A stretch of 64,000 nt of DNA from Selenomonas bovis DSM 23594 (lineage in GTDB: Bacteria > Bacillota > Negativicutes > Selenomonadales > Selenomonadaceae): assembly GCF_000381005.1 (NCBI RefSeq), contig NZ_KB908379.1, positions 124,001-188,000 on the forward strand, in the 5' to 3' direction. The notes below the pieces were generated by a model. The model saw only the letters and a program-made list of their open reading frames with translations, did no database searches and was not told the origin of the DNA. Within the stretch, counting starts at the first letter, position 1, and every line of letters begins with the position of its first letter. The position numbers and the translations under genes are program-made. Shown in pieces: positions 45,285 to 56,223 of this stretch.

Positions 45285-46451
45285 TTGCACATTCTGCACA
45301 TACTGAGAGTCTTGACCGCCTGCCTGTTCTTTCTCGGGCAGGCTTTCCCATGCCTTCCCGCCACCGCTGCGGAAATCGATGACGCACCGACGATCTCTGC
45401 CTCTGCCGCCATCGTCATCGAGGCCTCGACGGGACGCGTGATCTACGAAAAAAACGCGGACGAGCGCCATTACCCCGCGAGCATGACGAAAATGATGACC
45501 TGCCTGCTCGCGCTCGCTACGCTCGGCCGCCACCAGGACATCGTCATCTCGCCGCGCGCCGCGCAGACGGAGGACGCGACGCTCGAGGAGACGGCGGGCG
45601 ATGTGTTCTCCGCGGACGAGCTCATCCGCGGCATGATGCTCGTCTCAGACAACGGAGCCGCCGTCGCCCTCGCTGAGGCCTCCGCTGGCTCCGTCGACCA
45701 TTTCGTCGCGCAGATGAATGATGAGGCCGCGCGCCTCGGCATGACGGATACGCATTTCGCCAACCCGAACGGCCTCACGCATCCCGACCACTACTCGACG
45801 GCGCGCGATATGGCGAAGCTCGCGCGCCACGCCATGACGGAGCGCGCATTTCGCGACATCGTCGATACGGCCAAGGCGCCTGTGCGCTGGACGCTGCCGG
45901 CGGGCAAAGTGCGCATGGTCGAGAATACGAACGAGCTGCTCGGCCACTATGACGGCATGAACGGCATCAAAACCGGCTGGACGAGCGCGGCAGGCGGCTG
46001 CCTCGCCGCCTCCGCGAAGCGAGGCGGCCTCGAGCTCATCGCCATCGTCATGCAGGCCGAGTCGCCCGAGGCGCGCTTTACGGACGCGCGCAAGCTGCTC
46101 GATTATGGCTTTGCCCAGACGAAGCTCCGGCGCGGCATCTCGCGTGACCGCCTGAAGAAGTCCGTCTGGGTGCGCGGCGGCAAGCAGGCGACCGTCGCCG
46201 TGCATCCCGTAGAGGATGTGAACTACCCGCTCATCGGCGGCGAGGAAGCCAGCCACTACACCATAACCTACGACCTGCCGAAGATCATCGCCGCCCCCAC
46301 AAAGGAAGGCCAGATCGTCGGCAGGCTCCTGCTAAACTACGACGGCCAGCCCGTCGGCTCCGTCGATCTCGCGGCGGAAAAGGTGGATGCGGGCATGAGC
46401 GTCGGCTCCCTTTTCGTGCGCGTCTTCGGCTGGCTGCTGCCGACACTCTGA
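45285..46451 (+). CDS. D-alanyl-D-alanine carboxypeptidase (PBP5/DacF-like)
   Basis: A 388 aa penicillin-binding protein of the S11 family that trims peptidoglycan stem peptides. It has an N-terminal signal peptide (about 1-29), SxxK as SMTK (66-69), SDN (121-123) and KTG (228-230), then a C-terminal PBP5-like beta domain and a final hydrophobic/amphipathic anchor (SLFVRVFGWLLPTL). Start is TTG 45285 with GAGG upstream. Confidence 0.94.
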   Translation: MHILHILRVLTACLFFLGQAFPCLPATAAEIDDAPTISASAAIVIEASTGRVIYEKNADERHYPASMTKMMTCLLALATLGRHQDIVISPRAAQTEDATLEETAGDVFSADELIRGMMLVSDNGAAVALAEASAGSVDHFVAQMNDEAARLGMTDTHFANPNGLTHPDHYSTARDMAKLARHAMTERAFRDIVDTAKAPVRWTLPAGKVRMVENTNELLGHYDGMNGIKTGWTSAAGGCLAASAKRGGLELIAIVMQAESPEARFTDARKLLDYGFAQTKLRRGISRDRLKKSVWVRGGKQATVAVHPVEDVNYPLIGGEEASHYTITYDLPKIIAAPTKEGQIVGRLLLNYDGQPVGSVDLAAEKVDAGMSVGSLFVRVFGWLLPTL

Positions 46452-46516
46452 CCGCCTCGCGCATCCTCGTGATACGCCGCCCACCGCCATCAACGCCGAC
46501 AGGTACGCGGCAGGAG

Positions 46517-46741
46517 TCAAAGCGAGCTCTCGCCGAGCCGCGGGTGCCGCGTTGGCTTCAGACTGCGAACGCGGATGAGGCGCAGCGCCTCGCCCATATC
46601 GACATCCTCTCGCCCTGCGTCCGTCTCATAGACACAGACAGGCGGCACGGCGCCAACCTCGCTCGCCGGCATATAGACATACTCTCCATTCGCGCGGTCG
46701 CCGTAGATGACGCCGCCGCGAAGCTCTGCTTCCACAATCAT
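46517..46741 (-). CDS. Small uncharacterised protein
   Basis: A 74 aa predicted protein not recognised. It begins MIVEAELRGGVIYGDR and has a beta-rich look with a charged C-terminus (RSLKPTRHPR). ATG 46741 is well placed after GGAGGG. It is divergent from the AI-2E-type permease gene. A longer upstream reading has no ribosome site. Confidence 0.55.
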   Translation of the reverse strand: MIVEAELRGGVIYGDRANGEYVYMPASEVGAVPPVCVYETDAGREDVDMGEALRLIRVRSLKPTRHPRLGESSL

Positions 46742-46959
46742 AGCATATTCCCTCCATCTGATGCACAGCCTGCCAGAAGAGACTGCCGCGGATGGCCGCA
46801 TCCTCTCCTGCGCCGCTTTTTCTCTATTCTGCAAGCAGGGGATATTTTCCTGCAAGGGGGCGGCTGCGGGGGCTGGACAGCGCAAATCCAGAGACCTCAG
46901 TTCACCACCTATGCTATCATATGGTCATATCTTGCAACGAAAGGAGCGTTCCATTCCTC

Positions 46960-48009
46960 ATGACACTACGACCTTACCGCACCTCCATCCTGCTCGCCAT
47001 CACCTTCACGGTACTCCTGTCGACCTTCTGGTACCTGCCGCAGCTCGCCTTCATCGTCTTCATCTCCCTCCTCCTGCAGCTGCTGCTCTCGCCGCTCGTC
47101 GAGCGCCTGGCCGCGCATCTGCCGCGCGGCATCGCCGCGAGCCTCTCTCTGCTCGTGCTCCTGCTCCTGCTCTTCGCACTCCTCACGCTCGTCTCGAGCT
47201 CCATCCTGCCGACCTTCACGCGCTTCGTGACGGACTTCCCTGAGATCTCGGAAAAAGTACAGGAACTGCCGCTCTTCAAAAACTCTCCCATCCTGCAGGA
47301 CGAGCTCGACAATCTCTGGCTCGGGCTCAAGGATGCAAGCGTCGATGCGCTCAAGGGCTCGCTTGCCGTCTTCATCTCCCTCTTCAGCAAGGCCATCGAT
47401 TTCGTCATCATCCTCTTCGTGACGTTCTATCTGCTCAAGGACGGCGAGACGATCAAGACGTACCTCGCCACGCGGTTCCCTCGGCGCGATTACAGCCGCG
47501 TGCTGCACCTCTTCAATGAGATTCTCAAGGCGCTGCGCGCCTACATCGTGAGCCAGCTCATCATCTGCTGCATCACGGCGACCATCGTCTTCCTCTACTT
47601 TACGATGCGCGGCCTGCCCTACGCCTCTGTCTTCGCCGTCGTCTCCGGCGTCTGCGAATTCATCCCCGTGCTCGGTCCGACCGTCGCCTCCGCGTTCGGC
47701 ACGATTCTCACGGCGACGGTCTCGCCGTTCCTCGCGCTGCAGACCATCGGCTTCTACCTCGTGCTCACGCAGGTGAACCACAATCTCGTCTATCCGACGC
47801 TCATCGGCAGGACGCTCAACCTCCATCCCATCGCCATCATCCTCGGCATCATCCTCGGCGGCGAGCTGCTCGGCCCCGCCGGCATGTTCCTCGCCGTACC
47901 GTTCATCGTCATCTGCAAGCTCGTCATCGAGGACATCTACCACGACCGCACCGTGCAGCGTGAGAAGCTCAAGCGCTCCCGCTGGCTGAACCTCCGCAAA
48001 AAAGAATAG
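46960..48009 (+). CDS. AI-2E transporter family (YdiK/TqsA-like) permease
   Basis: A 349 aa membrane protein with about seven to eight hydrophobic segments and the family pattern of two N-terminal helices, a soluble middle region (about 100-170) and a C-terminal helix bundle (PVLGPTVASAFGTI, GILGGELLGPAG-like). Members export varied solutes, including autoinducer-2 or Na+/H+ exchange; substrate unknown. ATG 46960 is 14 bases after AAGGAG, which is long, but no better start was found. Confidence 0.88.
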   Translation: MTLRPYRTSILLAITFTVLLSTFWYLPQLAFIVFISLLLQLLLSPLVERLAAHLPRGIAASLSLLVLLLLLFALLTLVSSSILPTFTRFVTDFPEISEKVQELPLFKNSPILQDELDNLWLGLKDASVDALKGSLAVFISLFSKAIDFVIILFVTFYLLKDGETIKTYLATRFPRRDYSRVLHLFNEILKALRAYIVSQLIICCITATIVFLYFTMRGLPYASVFAVVSGVCEFIPVLGPTVASAFGTILTATVSPFLALQTIGFYLVLTQVNHNLVYPTLIGRTLNLHPIAIILGIILGGELLGPAGMFLAVPFIVICKLVIEDIYHDRTVQREKLKRSRWLNLRKKE

Positions 48010-48017
48010 CGCACGCG

Positions 48018-48052
48018 AAAGGCGCGCCAGGCATACTGCCCGGCGCGCCTTT
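48018..48052. terminator. Bidirectional terminator between converging genes
   Basis: AAAGGCGCGCC (48018-48028) and GGCGCGCCTTT (48042-48052) form a GC-rich stem between the permease and the universal stress gene. Confidence 0.85.
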
Positions 48053-48067
48053 TACGTACGCGTCTTG

Positions 48068-48448
48068 TCACTTGATGACCATGACCGGAATCGGCGACTC
48101 CTCGACGACCTTCTGGCTCACGGAGCCGATCAGCGCTCCCTTGAACAGGCCGAGGCCGCGGCTGCCCATGATGATCATGTCGCTGTGCTCCTGCGCCGCG
48201 ACGCGCAGGATGGCCTTCGGGATGTTGCCCGTCTCGACATGCTTCGACGCCTTGAGATCATCCGGCAACTTCTCCCAGATACGGTCAAAGACGATGTGGC
48301 TCGGGATATCCTTGTTGATGTTGCTCGCCACATAGACGAAATCGAGATCCGCCTTGCACTTCTCAGCAAAGAAGATTGCCTCATCCGTCGCCTTGCAGCC
48401 GTTCACCGATCCATCGACCGGAACGAGGATTTTATTGATTCTTCCCAT
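48068..48448 (-). CDS. Universal stress protein (UspA family)
   Basis: A 126 aa single-domain Usp. It begins INKILVPVDGS, and the ATP-binding GSRGLGLFKGALIGSVS motif lies near the C-terminus, ending IPVMVIK. Start ATG 48448 has GAGGAGG 8 bases upstream. The 5' leader of about 170 bases before thiC's 3' end contains no clear promoter. Confidence 0.93.
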   Translation of the reverse strand: MGRINKILVPVDGSVNGCKATDEAIFFAEKCKADLDFVYVASNINKDIPSHIVFDRIWEKLPDDLKASKHVETGNIPKAILRVAAQEHSDMIIMGSRGLGLFKGALIGSVSQKVVEESPIPVMVIK

Positions 48449-48619
48449 GATGCCAACCTCCTCACGATACCACTTATACAAACGTGCAAAACGAAGAAAC
48501 TCCGCCCGCACGTCCTTCTTTGTTCTTTCACTAAGAGTATTCGCGATAAAATCAGAAAATCCTCTCGCCACAGAAATTTTTTTCAGAAAACAAGCCGCTG
48601 AAAACAGGAACACGCTCTC

Positions 48620-49927
48620 TCAGTCATTGCAGGGGCATTCGCGCTTGTCGAAATACTTATGGATGATCTCGACCGCACAGTAGTCGCCACACATCGAGCA
48701 AGCGCCCTCGTCCTGCGGATTGCGCGCGCCGCGCTTCTCGCGCGCGAGCTCCGGATCGATGGCGAGGTCGATCTGCGCCTGCCAGTCGAGCTCCTTGCGC
48801 GCCTGCGCCATCTTGAGATCCCATTCCCGCGCGCCCGGCACGCCCTTGACAAGATCCGCCGCGTGCGCGGCGATGCGCGCCGTGATGACGCCCGTATGCA
48901 CATCGTCGATATCCGGCAGCGCGAGATGCTCCGCAGGCGTCACATAGCAGAGGAAATCCGCGCCCGAGACAGCGGCGAGCGTGCCGCCGATGGCCGACGT
49001 GATATGGTCATAGCCCGGCGCAATATCCGTCACGAGCGGGCCGAGCACATAGAAGGGCGCGTTGCGGCAGAGGCGCTTCTCAAGCTTCATATTCGCTGCG
49101 ATCTGGTCATACGGCACATGGCCCGGCCCCTCGACCATGACCTGCACGCCGCGCTTCCAGGCGCGGTCGACAAGATTCCCGAGCGTGATGAGCTCCGTGA
49201 GCTGCGCGCGGTCCGTCGCGTCCGCCGTGCAGCCGGGACGCATGCCGTCGCCGAGGCTGATGGTCACATCGTATTTCTCGCAGATATCGAGAATATCATC
49301 GTAGCGCTCATAGAGCGGATTCTCCTGCTCATTGTGGAGCATCCAGCCCGCGATGAACGAGCCGCCGCGGCTCACGATGTCCATGACGCGCCCCTGCGCG
49401 CGCATGTGCTCGATGGCCGCGCGCGTGACGCCGCAATGGAGCGTCATGAAATCCGCGCCATCCTTTGCCTGCGCCTCGATTGTCTCCAGGAGGTCATCAT
49501 CCGTCATCTCTACGACCGCGCCATGCTCCTTGATGGAACGCACCGTCGCTTGATAGAGCGGCACCGTGCCGACCATGATGGGCGAATGCTCGATGATGCG
49601 CTTGCGCGAAAGATCGATATTGTTCCCCGTCGAGAGATCCATGACAGCATCCGCGCCGCATCTCACCGCCTCATCGAGCTTCTTGAGCTCCGGCTCGATA
49701 TCGGGGAACGTGCTCGACGTGCCGATGTTTGCGTTCACCTTCGTCCGCAGTCCCTCGCCCACGCCGCGCGGCGTGAGATTCTCGTGATTGACATTCGCGC
49801 AGATGGCGATGCTGCCTCTCGCCACACGCTCCCGGATTGTCTCCGCCGGGATGCGCTCTTCCTCCGCCACGCGCTTCATCGCGTCCGTGACCTTGCCCTC
49901 GCGGGCCAGCTGCATTTGCGTTGCCAT
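48620..49927 (-). CDS. thiC: Phosphomethylpyrimidine synthase ThiC
   Basis: A 435 aa radical SAM enzyme that rearranges AIR to HMP-P in thiamine synthesis. NANIGTSST-like substrate motif, MVEGPGHVPYDQI, and C-terminal cluster cysteines 410, 413 and 417 (CSMCGDYC). Start ATG 49927 follows AGGAGG. Expression is controlled by the TPP riboswitch directly upstream. Confidence 0.97.
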   Translation of the reverse strand: MATQMQLAREGKVTDAMKRVAEEERIPAETIRERVARGSIAICANVNHENLTPRGVGEGLRTKVNANIGTSSTFPDIEPELKKLDEAVRCGADAVMDLSTGNNIDLSRKRIIEHSPIMVGTVPLYQATVRSIKEHGAVVEMTDDDLLETIEAQAKDGADFMTLHCGVTRAAIEHMRAQGRVMDIVSRGGSFIAGWMLHNEQENPLYERYDDILDICEKYDVTISLGDGMRPGCTADATDRAQLTELITLGNLVDRAWKRGVQVMVEGPGHVPYDQIAANMKLEKRLCRNAPFYVLGPLVTDIAPGYDHITSAIGGTLAAVSGADFLCYVTPAEHLALPDIDDVHTGVITARIAAHAADLVKGVPGAREWDLKMAQARKELDWQAQIDLAIDPELAREKRGARNPQDEGACSMCGDYCAVEIIHKYFDKRECPCND

Positions 49928-49942
49928 GGAAAGACCTCCTAA

Positions 49943-49979
49943 AAATAAAAATCGCCAGACGGTGGTAACCCCCGTCTGA
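49943..49979 (-). terminator. Expression-platform terminator of the thiC riboswitch
   Basis: Minus-strand CAGACGG/CCGTCTG stem (49956-49962 with 49972-49978), followed by GCGATTTTTATTTTT, between aptamer and thiC. Confidence 0.82.
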
Positions 49980-49996
49980 CGTCAAACGTGTGCCAC

Positions 49997-50161
49997 TTCC
50001 CTACGCAGGTATTACCCCGACAGGTTCCAAGGGTCGGCCCGCGGGCCTCTCAGCAAGCGCCGCGCACCATGCATGTCCATCGTGCGCGCGCCTCTACGGC
50101 ATCCAGCCAGCGCTGCGACTGCGTTCGCGCCAAAGCTCATGCCATAAAAAGCTCCCCTAGT
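49997..50161 (-). promoter_or_regulatory. TPP riboswitch (THI box) upstream of thiC
   Basis: Minus-strand conserved parts: CTAGGGGAGC at the 5' edge, GCTGAGAGG, ACCCTTGGAACCTG and GGGTAATACCTGCGTAGGGAA. The P3 region is extended by a long GC-rich arm of about 80 bases. Ligand binding should favour the adjacent terminator and lower thiC expression. Confidence 0.95.
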
Positions 50162-50279
50162 GGAATCGTATGCTGTTTTCTCCTCTAGTTTAGCAAAGCG
50201 ACCGCAAAAATGCAAGGAAGCATCAGCGAAAAGCACACAAATGTCCTCCCATCCGCCACTTCCTGCATCGTCCATCAAA

Positions 50280-50349
50280 AAACCACTGATACATACAGCA
50301 CTGGCATGCGCATTGCGCATGGACAGCATGCCACATGTATCAGTGGTTT
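50280..50349. repeat. Long imperfect palindrome
   Basis: Arms of 15 bases (AAACCACTGATACAT, 50280-50294; complement 50335-50349) enclose a second inverted pair (TGGCATGC/GCATGCCA). The outer arm resembles the termini of family A elements (ACCACTGAT). No gene lies inside. Confidence 0.65.
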
Positions 50350-50399
50350 CTAAAATCGTACGCATGCAGTACGTTTCAAAGAAAACCGCGGCCGCAAGC

Positions 50400-50488
50400 C
50401 CTCCATAGGGGCGAGCGCATCACAAATCTTATCGCCTTGGCGGCGAGGGTAGGACGGCGCCTCCATAGGGGCGAGCGCATCACAAATC
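50400..50488. repeat. Two 29-bp direct repeats, 60 bases apart
   Basis: CCTCCATAGGGGCGAGCGCA plus the following CACAAATC occurs at 50400-50428 and again at 50460-50488. The second copy contains the last codons and stop of the ASCH-like gene, so the first looks like a duplicated 3' end. Confidence 0.75.
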
Positions 50489-50833
50489 CTCGTGTACCTC
50501 GGAGAAATAGATGACCGTGACCGTATCTTCCTTGAGTATACGGCGCTTGTAAATCTTCTCGAAATCCTCCACGAGCTCATCGACAGAATTGATTTCCGGG
50601 TTCTGGTGGCCGAGATCTGCCGACGTGAGCGTTCCCATTGTCTTCACGCGCACTTTGTCGAGGAAAGCTGTGTAGAGCTTATGCTTCGGCTCCCCCTTCT
50701 TGCCCGTTGTGATCCAGACAATGGAGTTCTCTGGGAACTCCGCACTTACGTCACCAAGGCGCACCGTGCAGTTCTTCGTGCGCTCCATCAACATCTTCTT
50801 ATGCTTGGCCGCCTGAAAATTCAATGCCATCAT
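50480..50833 (-). CDS. ASCH/PUA-like small protein
   Basis: A 117 aa protein that resembles ASCH-domain (PUA-fold) proteins proposed to bind RNA. LNFQAAKHKKMLMERTKNCTVRLG at the start (residues about 4-27) and IVWITTGKKG fit the usual beta-barrel opening. VDELVEDFEKIYKR and TVTVIYFSEV close the fold. I start at ATG 50833, 9 bases after AGGGGGA; upstream in-frame codons lack a site. Function unknown. Confidence 0.72.
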   Translation of the reverse strand: MMALNFQAAKHKKMLMERTKNCTVRLGDVSAEFPENSIVWITTGKKGEPKHKLYTAFLDKVRVKTMGTLTSADLGHQNPEINSVDELVEDFEKIYKRRILKEDTVTVIYFSEVHEDL

Positions 50834-50868
50834 GATGAACATTCCCCCTATTGCGTTATTTATTATCA

Positions 50869-50897
50869 TCATATAATAGAAGTTCCGCGAGGTCAAG
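50869..50897 (-). promoter_or_regulatory. Promoter of the ASCH-like gene
   Basis: Minus-strand -35 TTGACC (50892-50897) and -10 TATGAT (50869-50874), 17-base spacer. Confidence 0.68.
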
Positions 50898-51091
50898 ACA
50901 AAGCATCCCTGCAAAAAGACTGCCCATACTGGGAAACTGCCTATATGGCAACTTTTGAGGCATTGATGAAAGGAAATCGCCGGGGCTTGCATGCTTTCCC
51001 ATGCATATAGATGCGTCGAGACGAATGATCGTAAAACGGTAAGAGAAACGAGCAGACCGCGAAAACGACATGAGGAACGCTCCCATACTTC

Positions 51092-51131
51092 TTCCTTAAC
51101 GGCACGGCGAAAAAATCGTGTCGTTAAGGAA
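51092..51131. repeat. Hairpin adjoining repeat copy A4
   Basis: TTCCTTAACGGCACG pairs with CGTGTCGTTAAGGAA (one mismatch) around a 10-base loop. The right arm overlaps the first bases of the family A element. Confidence 0.6.
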
Positions 51132-51289
51132 CCACTGATTCATTCAGTCCCCTGTCTTCACGCGTCTACGCTGTCCTCTCGTCGCCCTACAATCCTCAAC
51201 GTAGCTTTGCTACGCCTCCGGTTTGTCTCCTAAAGAGATACAGCGCATCCGCGCAAATCCAGGGCACTTCATTTAATCAGCGCTTCCTT
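51126..51289. repeat. Family A repeat, full-length copy (A4), inverted orientation
   Basis: 164 bp, from AAGGAACCACTGATTCATTC to AATCAGCGCTTCCTT, flanked on both sides by TTAA. Its reverse complement aligns along its whole length with copy A3. It lies in the gap between the ASCH-like gene and tRNA-Ala. Confidence 0.82.
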
Positions 51290-51301
51290 AAGAAATTTCC
51301 C

Positions 51302-51330
51302 TTGACAAACCCAGATGATTCTTCTATACT
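51302..51330 (+). promoter_or_regulatory. Promoter of tRNA-Ala
   Basis: TTGACA (51302-51307) and TATACT (51325-51330) with a 17-base spacer. Confidence 0.85.
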
Positions 51331-51354
51331 ATTTATTGTCGTTAGGACAACGAC

Positions 51355-51430
<76 letters not shown>

Positions 51431-51441
51431 TAGAGTATATT

Positions 51442-51470
51442 CGCACGGGTGTGGTTACCCGTGCGTTTTT
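51442..51470 (+). terminator. Terminator of tRNA-Ala
   Basis: CGCACGGGT/ACCCGTGCG stem with a 6-base loop, then T5. Confidence 0.85.
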
Positions 51471-51524
51471 ATGTTTTAAGGAAAGGTTCAGGAATCTGCC
51501 GAGAAAAGACATCTTCGCATAGCA

Positions 51525-52526
51525 TCAATCACTACCTGACGCCAGAGCACGATCATATGCCATCTTTGTGCGCTCATCAAATAACACCCAGAGAACTTCC
51601 TCGAAGGCATCTGGATACTCTCGTATCACATCCCTCACCGCCCGCACGGCAATCTCTGCCGCCTGGTGCACCGGATAGGCATAAACACCTGTGGAGATGG
51701 AGGGAAACGCGACACTACTGATGCCATGCGCCATGGCCAGTTCCAAGGCGTGCAGGTAGCATTCCCGCAGCAGATCTGCCTCACCATGCGATCCTCCTCG
51801 CCAAATGGGACCGACCGTATGAATCACGAAATCACAAGGCAGCCGGTAGGCCTTTGTCAGTTTTGCCTGCCCCGTTCTGCAGCCGTGCAGCGTCCGGCAC
51901 TCCGCCAAGAGCTCTGGACCTGCCGCCCGATGGATGGCGCCATCGACGCCGCCACCGCCCAACAGGCTTTCATTTGCCGCATTGACAATGGCATCCGCGT
52001 AATGCCGCTCTGTAATATCACCCAAAACACTCCTGATCAATGTCATAGCTTCATCCTCCTCACTTCGCCCAGTCGCTTCCACAATCAAACGCTGCAAGCC
52101 GATCCGGAAAGCTTCATCATTTTCCGGCGTTCGTTTGGCGGCACCCTTGGCGTGAAACCTCTTTTTATGGCAAACATCCTTTGCGTGCCGCATCTTCCTC
52201 CCCGCATGGCGCTTCATCAGCAGCTGCTGGATATTCCGATCGGTGTACTGCCAGCCATCCTGATGAATGGCATAGGCACCCTTCCCCAATGCCATTGCCG
52301 CAACACCGAAATCCTGCGTCACCACGATATCACCTGCACGGCAAAGGTTAATCAAGGCCACATCCACAGCCTCTGCCCCGACGCTGAGGGTGCGCACCGC
52401 GCTGTAATCAGAAACCAGCACATGGCTGGTATCGCACAGGAGCGTTACCGGCAGGAAATGCGCCTGCGCCACTTGTTCCACAATTCGCACGACAGGGCAG
52501 GCATCCGCATCAACATAGAGCCGCAT
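51525..52526 (-). CDS. UPF0178 (YaiI/YqxD)-macro domain fusion protein
   Basis: A 333 aa protein with two domains. Residues 1-150 are a DUF188/UPF0178 (PIN-like) domain: DADACPV (6-12), [11 protein letters not shown] and the Lys/Arg-rich [12 protein letters not shown] region. Residues about 155-333 are a macro domain: [26 protein letters not shown] (178-203) and [11 protein letters not shown]. These are the ADP-ribose-binding loops of O-acetyl-ADP-ribose or ADP-ribosyl-hydrolase types. Each domain is usually encoded separately. The joint product suggests a nuclease-like domain working on an ADP-ribose-related substrate. Start ATG 52526 has GAGGAGGGG upstream. Confidence 0.88.
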   Translation of the reverse strand: MRLYVDADACPVVRIVEQVAQAHFLPVTLLCDTSHVLVSDYSAVRTLSVGAEAVDVALINLCRAGDIVVTQDFGVAAMALGKGAYAIHQDGWQYTDRNIQQLLMKRHAGRKMRHAKDVCHKKRFHAKGAAKRTPENDEAFRIGLQRLIVEATGRSEEDEAMTLIRSVLGDITERHYADAIVNAANESLLGGGGVDGAIHRAAGPELLAECRTLHGCRTGQAKLTKAYRLPCDFVIHTVGPIWRGGSHGEADLLRECYLHALELAMAHGISSVAFPSISTGVYAYPVHQAAEIAVRAVRDVIREYPDAFEEVLWVLFDERTKMAYDRALASGSD

Positions 52527-52571
52527 TCGCACCCCTCCTCGCCTGAAGATTTTCCTATACTCCCTTGATTG

Positions 52572-52631
52572 TACTTGTAAATCTCCAAGAACGCAAGCCA
52601 TAGACACAATGCACTTGCTTGAATGTACTAC
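52572..52631. repeat. Degenerate family B fragment (B4)
   Basis: ACTTGTAAATCTCCAAGAAC, then GCAAGCC, resembles the start of family B with several changes, followed by GAATGTACTA. Confidence 0.5.
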
Positions 52632-52634
52632 AAA

Positions 52635-52671
52635 TAAGGACTGAATGCAGATTTCACGCATCCAGTCCTTA
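52635..52671 (-). terminator. Probable terminator downstream of the MFS permease
   Basis: TAAGGACTG-ATGC pairs with GCAT-CAGTCCTTA (13 bp plus one mismatch). A TTT run follows on the minus strand. Confidence 0.6.
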
Positions 52672-52752
52672 TGTTCTGAAAGGATTCCCCATACAGACGA
52701 CATCAGTGACCTGTCCTTATGGAGAGGAATTCCCTTTGAGGGTATGATATTT

Positions 52753-53967
52753 TCAGACGCAGGCGCGCTCGCAGACATCTGCCGACTGGCGCTTTCCGTA
52801 AAGCTTGAGGGTCGTCGCAATCACGAGATTCAAGACAAAAAGCGTAGCGAAAACGAGCAGGATGGCCGTATAGCCCTGCGTGCGTTCGCGCAGCAGCGAG
52901 ACGAGCGTCGGACCGACGACACCTGCAACGCCCCAAGCCGTGAGCACGCGGCCGTGGATGGCAGAGAGCTCACGCGTGCCGAAGAGATCAGAAAGGTATG
53001 CGGGCATGCAGGAGAAGCCGCCGCCGTAGCAACTGATGATGAGCAGGACGAGCAGCTGGAAGACCAGCGCATCGTGCGTGCCGGAGAGCAGCGCAAACGC
53101 GCCGATCTCGAGCGCGAAAAACAGCATGTAGGTGAAGCCGCGCCCGAGATAATCAGAGAGCGTCGACCAGAGGATCCTGCCGCCGCCGTTCAAAAGACCG
53201 ATGATACCGACCATGGACGCCGCCTGTGCCGCATCCATGCCGACGACCTCCTGTGCCATCGGCGAGGCGACCGCGAGCAAACCGATGCCGCAGGTGATGT
53301 TGACGAAGAACACCCACCAGAGCGCACCGAACTGCCAGGTGCGCATCGCCTCAGCCGCCGTTGCGCCGCGCAGGCGCTTCGTCACAGTGCCTTTGCCCTC
53401 CGGTTGCTCCGGCGCCTTGAGATAGAGCGCCGACGCGCCGATGAGCACCATATAGCAGACGCCGAGGATGAGGAAATTCTCCACAAGACCGAACCGCGCC
53501 GTGAGATACTGCATCAGCGGCCCAGCGATGAGCGCCGCGAAGCCGAACCCCATGATGGCGAGCCCCGTCGCGAAGCCGCGGTGATTCGGAAAATACTTGA
53601 CGAGCGTCGAGACCGGCGTGATATAGCCGACGCCGAGCCCGATGCCGCCGATGACGCCGTAGAAGAGATAGAGCAACGGCAGGCTGCCGAGAGAAAGCGC
53701 GAGCGCCGTGCCAAGCATCCCCGCTCCGAAGAAACACATAGAGACGAGGCCACTCCGCCGCGGGCCGTATTTCTCGACATACTTGCCGAGGAATCCCGCC
53801 GAGAAGCCAAGGAACAGGATTGCCAGCGAGAACGCCCAAGTCGTCTCGGCGAGCGAGAAACCAAGCTGCGCCATGATGGGCCGCGTGAGCACACTCCAGG
53901 CGTAGACGCTGCCGATGGAAATATGGATCCCGACTGCCGCGAGGGCGATACACCAACGATTCCGCAT
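52753..53967 (-). CDS. MFS permease of the oxalate/formate antiporter-like family
   Basis: A 404 aa transporter with 12 predicted membrane helices. [14 protein letters not shown] in helix 1, the [13 protein letters not shown] loop 2-3 signature and [14 protein letters not shown] fit the OxlT/MFS group that moves monocarboxylates or dicarboxylates; the substrate is unknown. I choose ATG 53967 (MRNRWCIAL), 8 bases after AAAGGA, rather than an earlier ATG. It is preceded by a leader with a candidate riboswitch and a terminator. Confidence 0.87.
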   Translation of the reverse strand: MRNRWCIALAAVGIHISIGSVYAWSVLTRPIMAQLGFSLAETTWAFSLAILFLGFSAGFLGKYVEKYGPRRSGLVSMCFFGAGMLGTALALSLGSLPLLYLFYGVIGGIGLGVGYITPVSTLVKYFPNHRGFATGLAIMGFGFAALIAGPLMQYLTARFGLVENFLILGVCYMVLIGASALYLKAPEQPEGKGTVTKRLRGATAAEAMRTWQFGALWWVFFVNITCGIGLLAVASPMAQEVVGMDAAQAASMVGIIGLLNGGGRILWSTLSDYLGRGFTYMLFFALEIGAFALLSGTHDALVFQLLVLLIISCYGGGFSCMPAYLSDLFGTRELSAIHGRVLTAWGVAGVVGPTLVSLLRERTQGYTAILLVFATLFVLNLVIATTLKLYGKRQSADVCERACV

Positions 53968-54019
53968 GAAAACCATCCTTTCTGCTGAAAAAGCATACGA
54001 AAGAGAGGTTCCATCCAAA

Positions 54020-54113
54020 CAAAAACCGCCTGGACAAAATCTCTCTGCCCAGACGGTCGGCCGTTCCTGACACTATAGTGCACGTGGTAGTCTCCACATG
54101 ATTCCGTCAGCCC
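54020..54113 (-). promoter_or_regulatory. Attenuated leader of the MFS gene; candidate ZTP (pfl)-like riboswitch
   Basis: On the minus strand a structured region (GGGCTGACGG..., CATGTGG/CCACGTG stem, CTGAC/GTCAG closing pair) is followed by GGCCGACCGTCTGGGCAG, very like the conserved 3' domain of ZTP riboswitches. CCGTCTGG then pairs with CCAGGCGG to form a terminator with a T5 run. The 5' domain fits the ZTP consensus only loosely. An attenuator is clear; the ligand is not. Confidence 0.5.
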
Positions 54114-54138
54114 TATAATGCCTATTCAATTCGCTTTC

Positions 54139-54167
54139 AGTATAGCAGACGCACTCTGACGCGTCAA
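54139..54167 (-). promoter_or_regulatory. Promoter of the MFS leader
   Basis: Minus-strand -35 TTGACG (54162-54167) and -10 TATACT (54139-54144), 17-base spacer. Confidence 0.72.
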
Positions 54168-54239
54168 TCCCTCGCAGGAAACTTGCCATGTCTCGCCACG
54201 CCGATGCGCAGAAAACTCGCATGCCGCCACCTTCAAAGC

Positions 54240-56207
<1,968 letters not shown>

Positions 56208-56223
56208 AGAGGTTCCTTCTTTT

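Noticed and set aside
50280-50349. Replication origin or attachment site
   Set aside because: No DnaA-box cluster, no integrase and no duplicated tRNA end; a simple palindrome explains it.
50400-50488. CRISPR repeat-spacer pair
   Set aside because: Only two copies, one inside a gene end, and no cas gene in the window.
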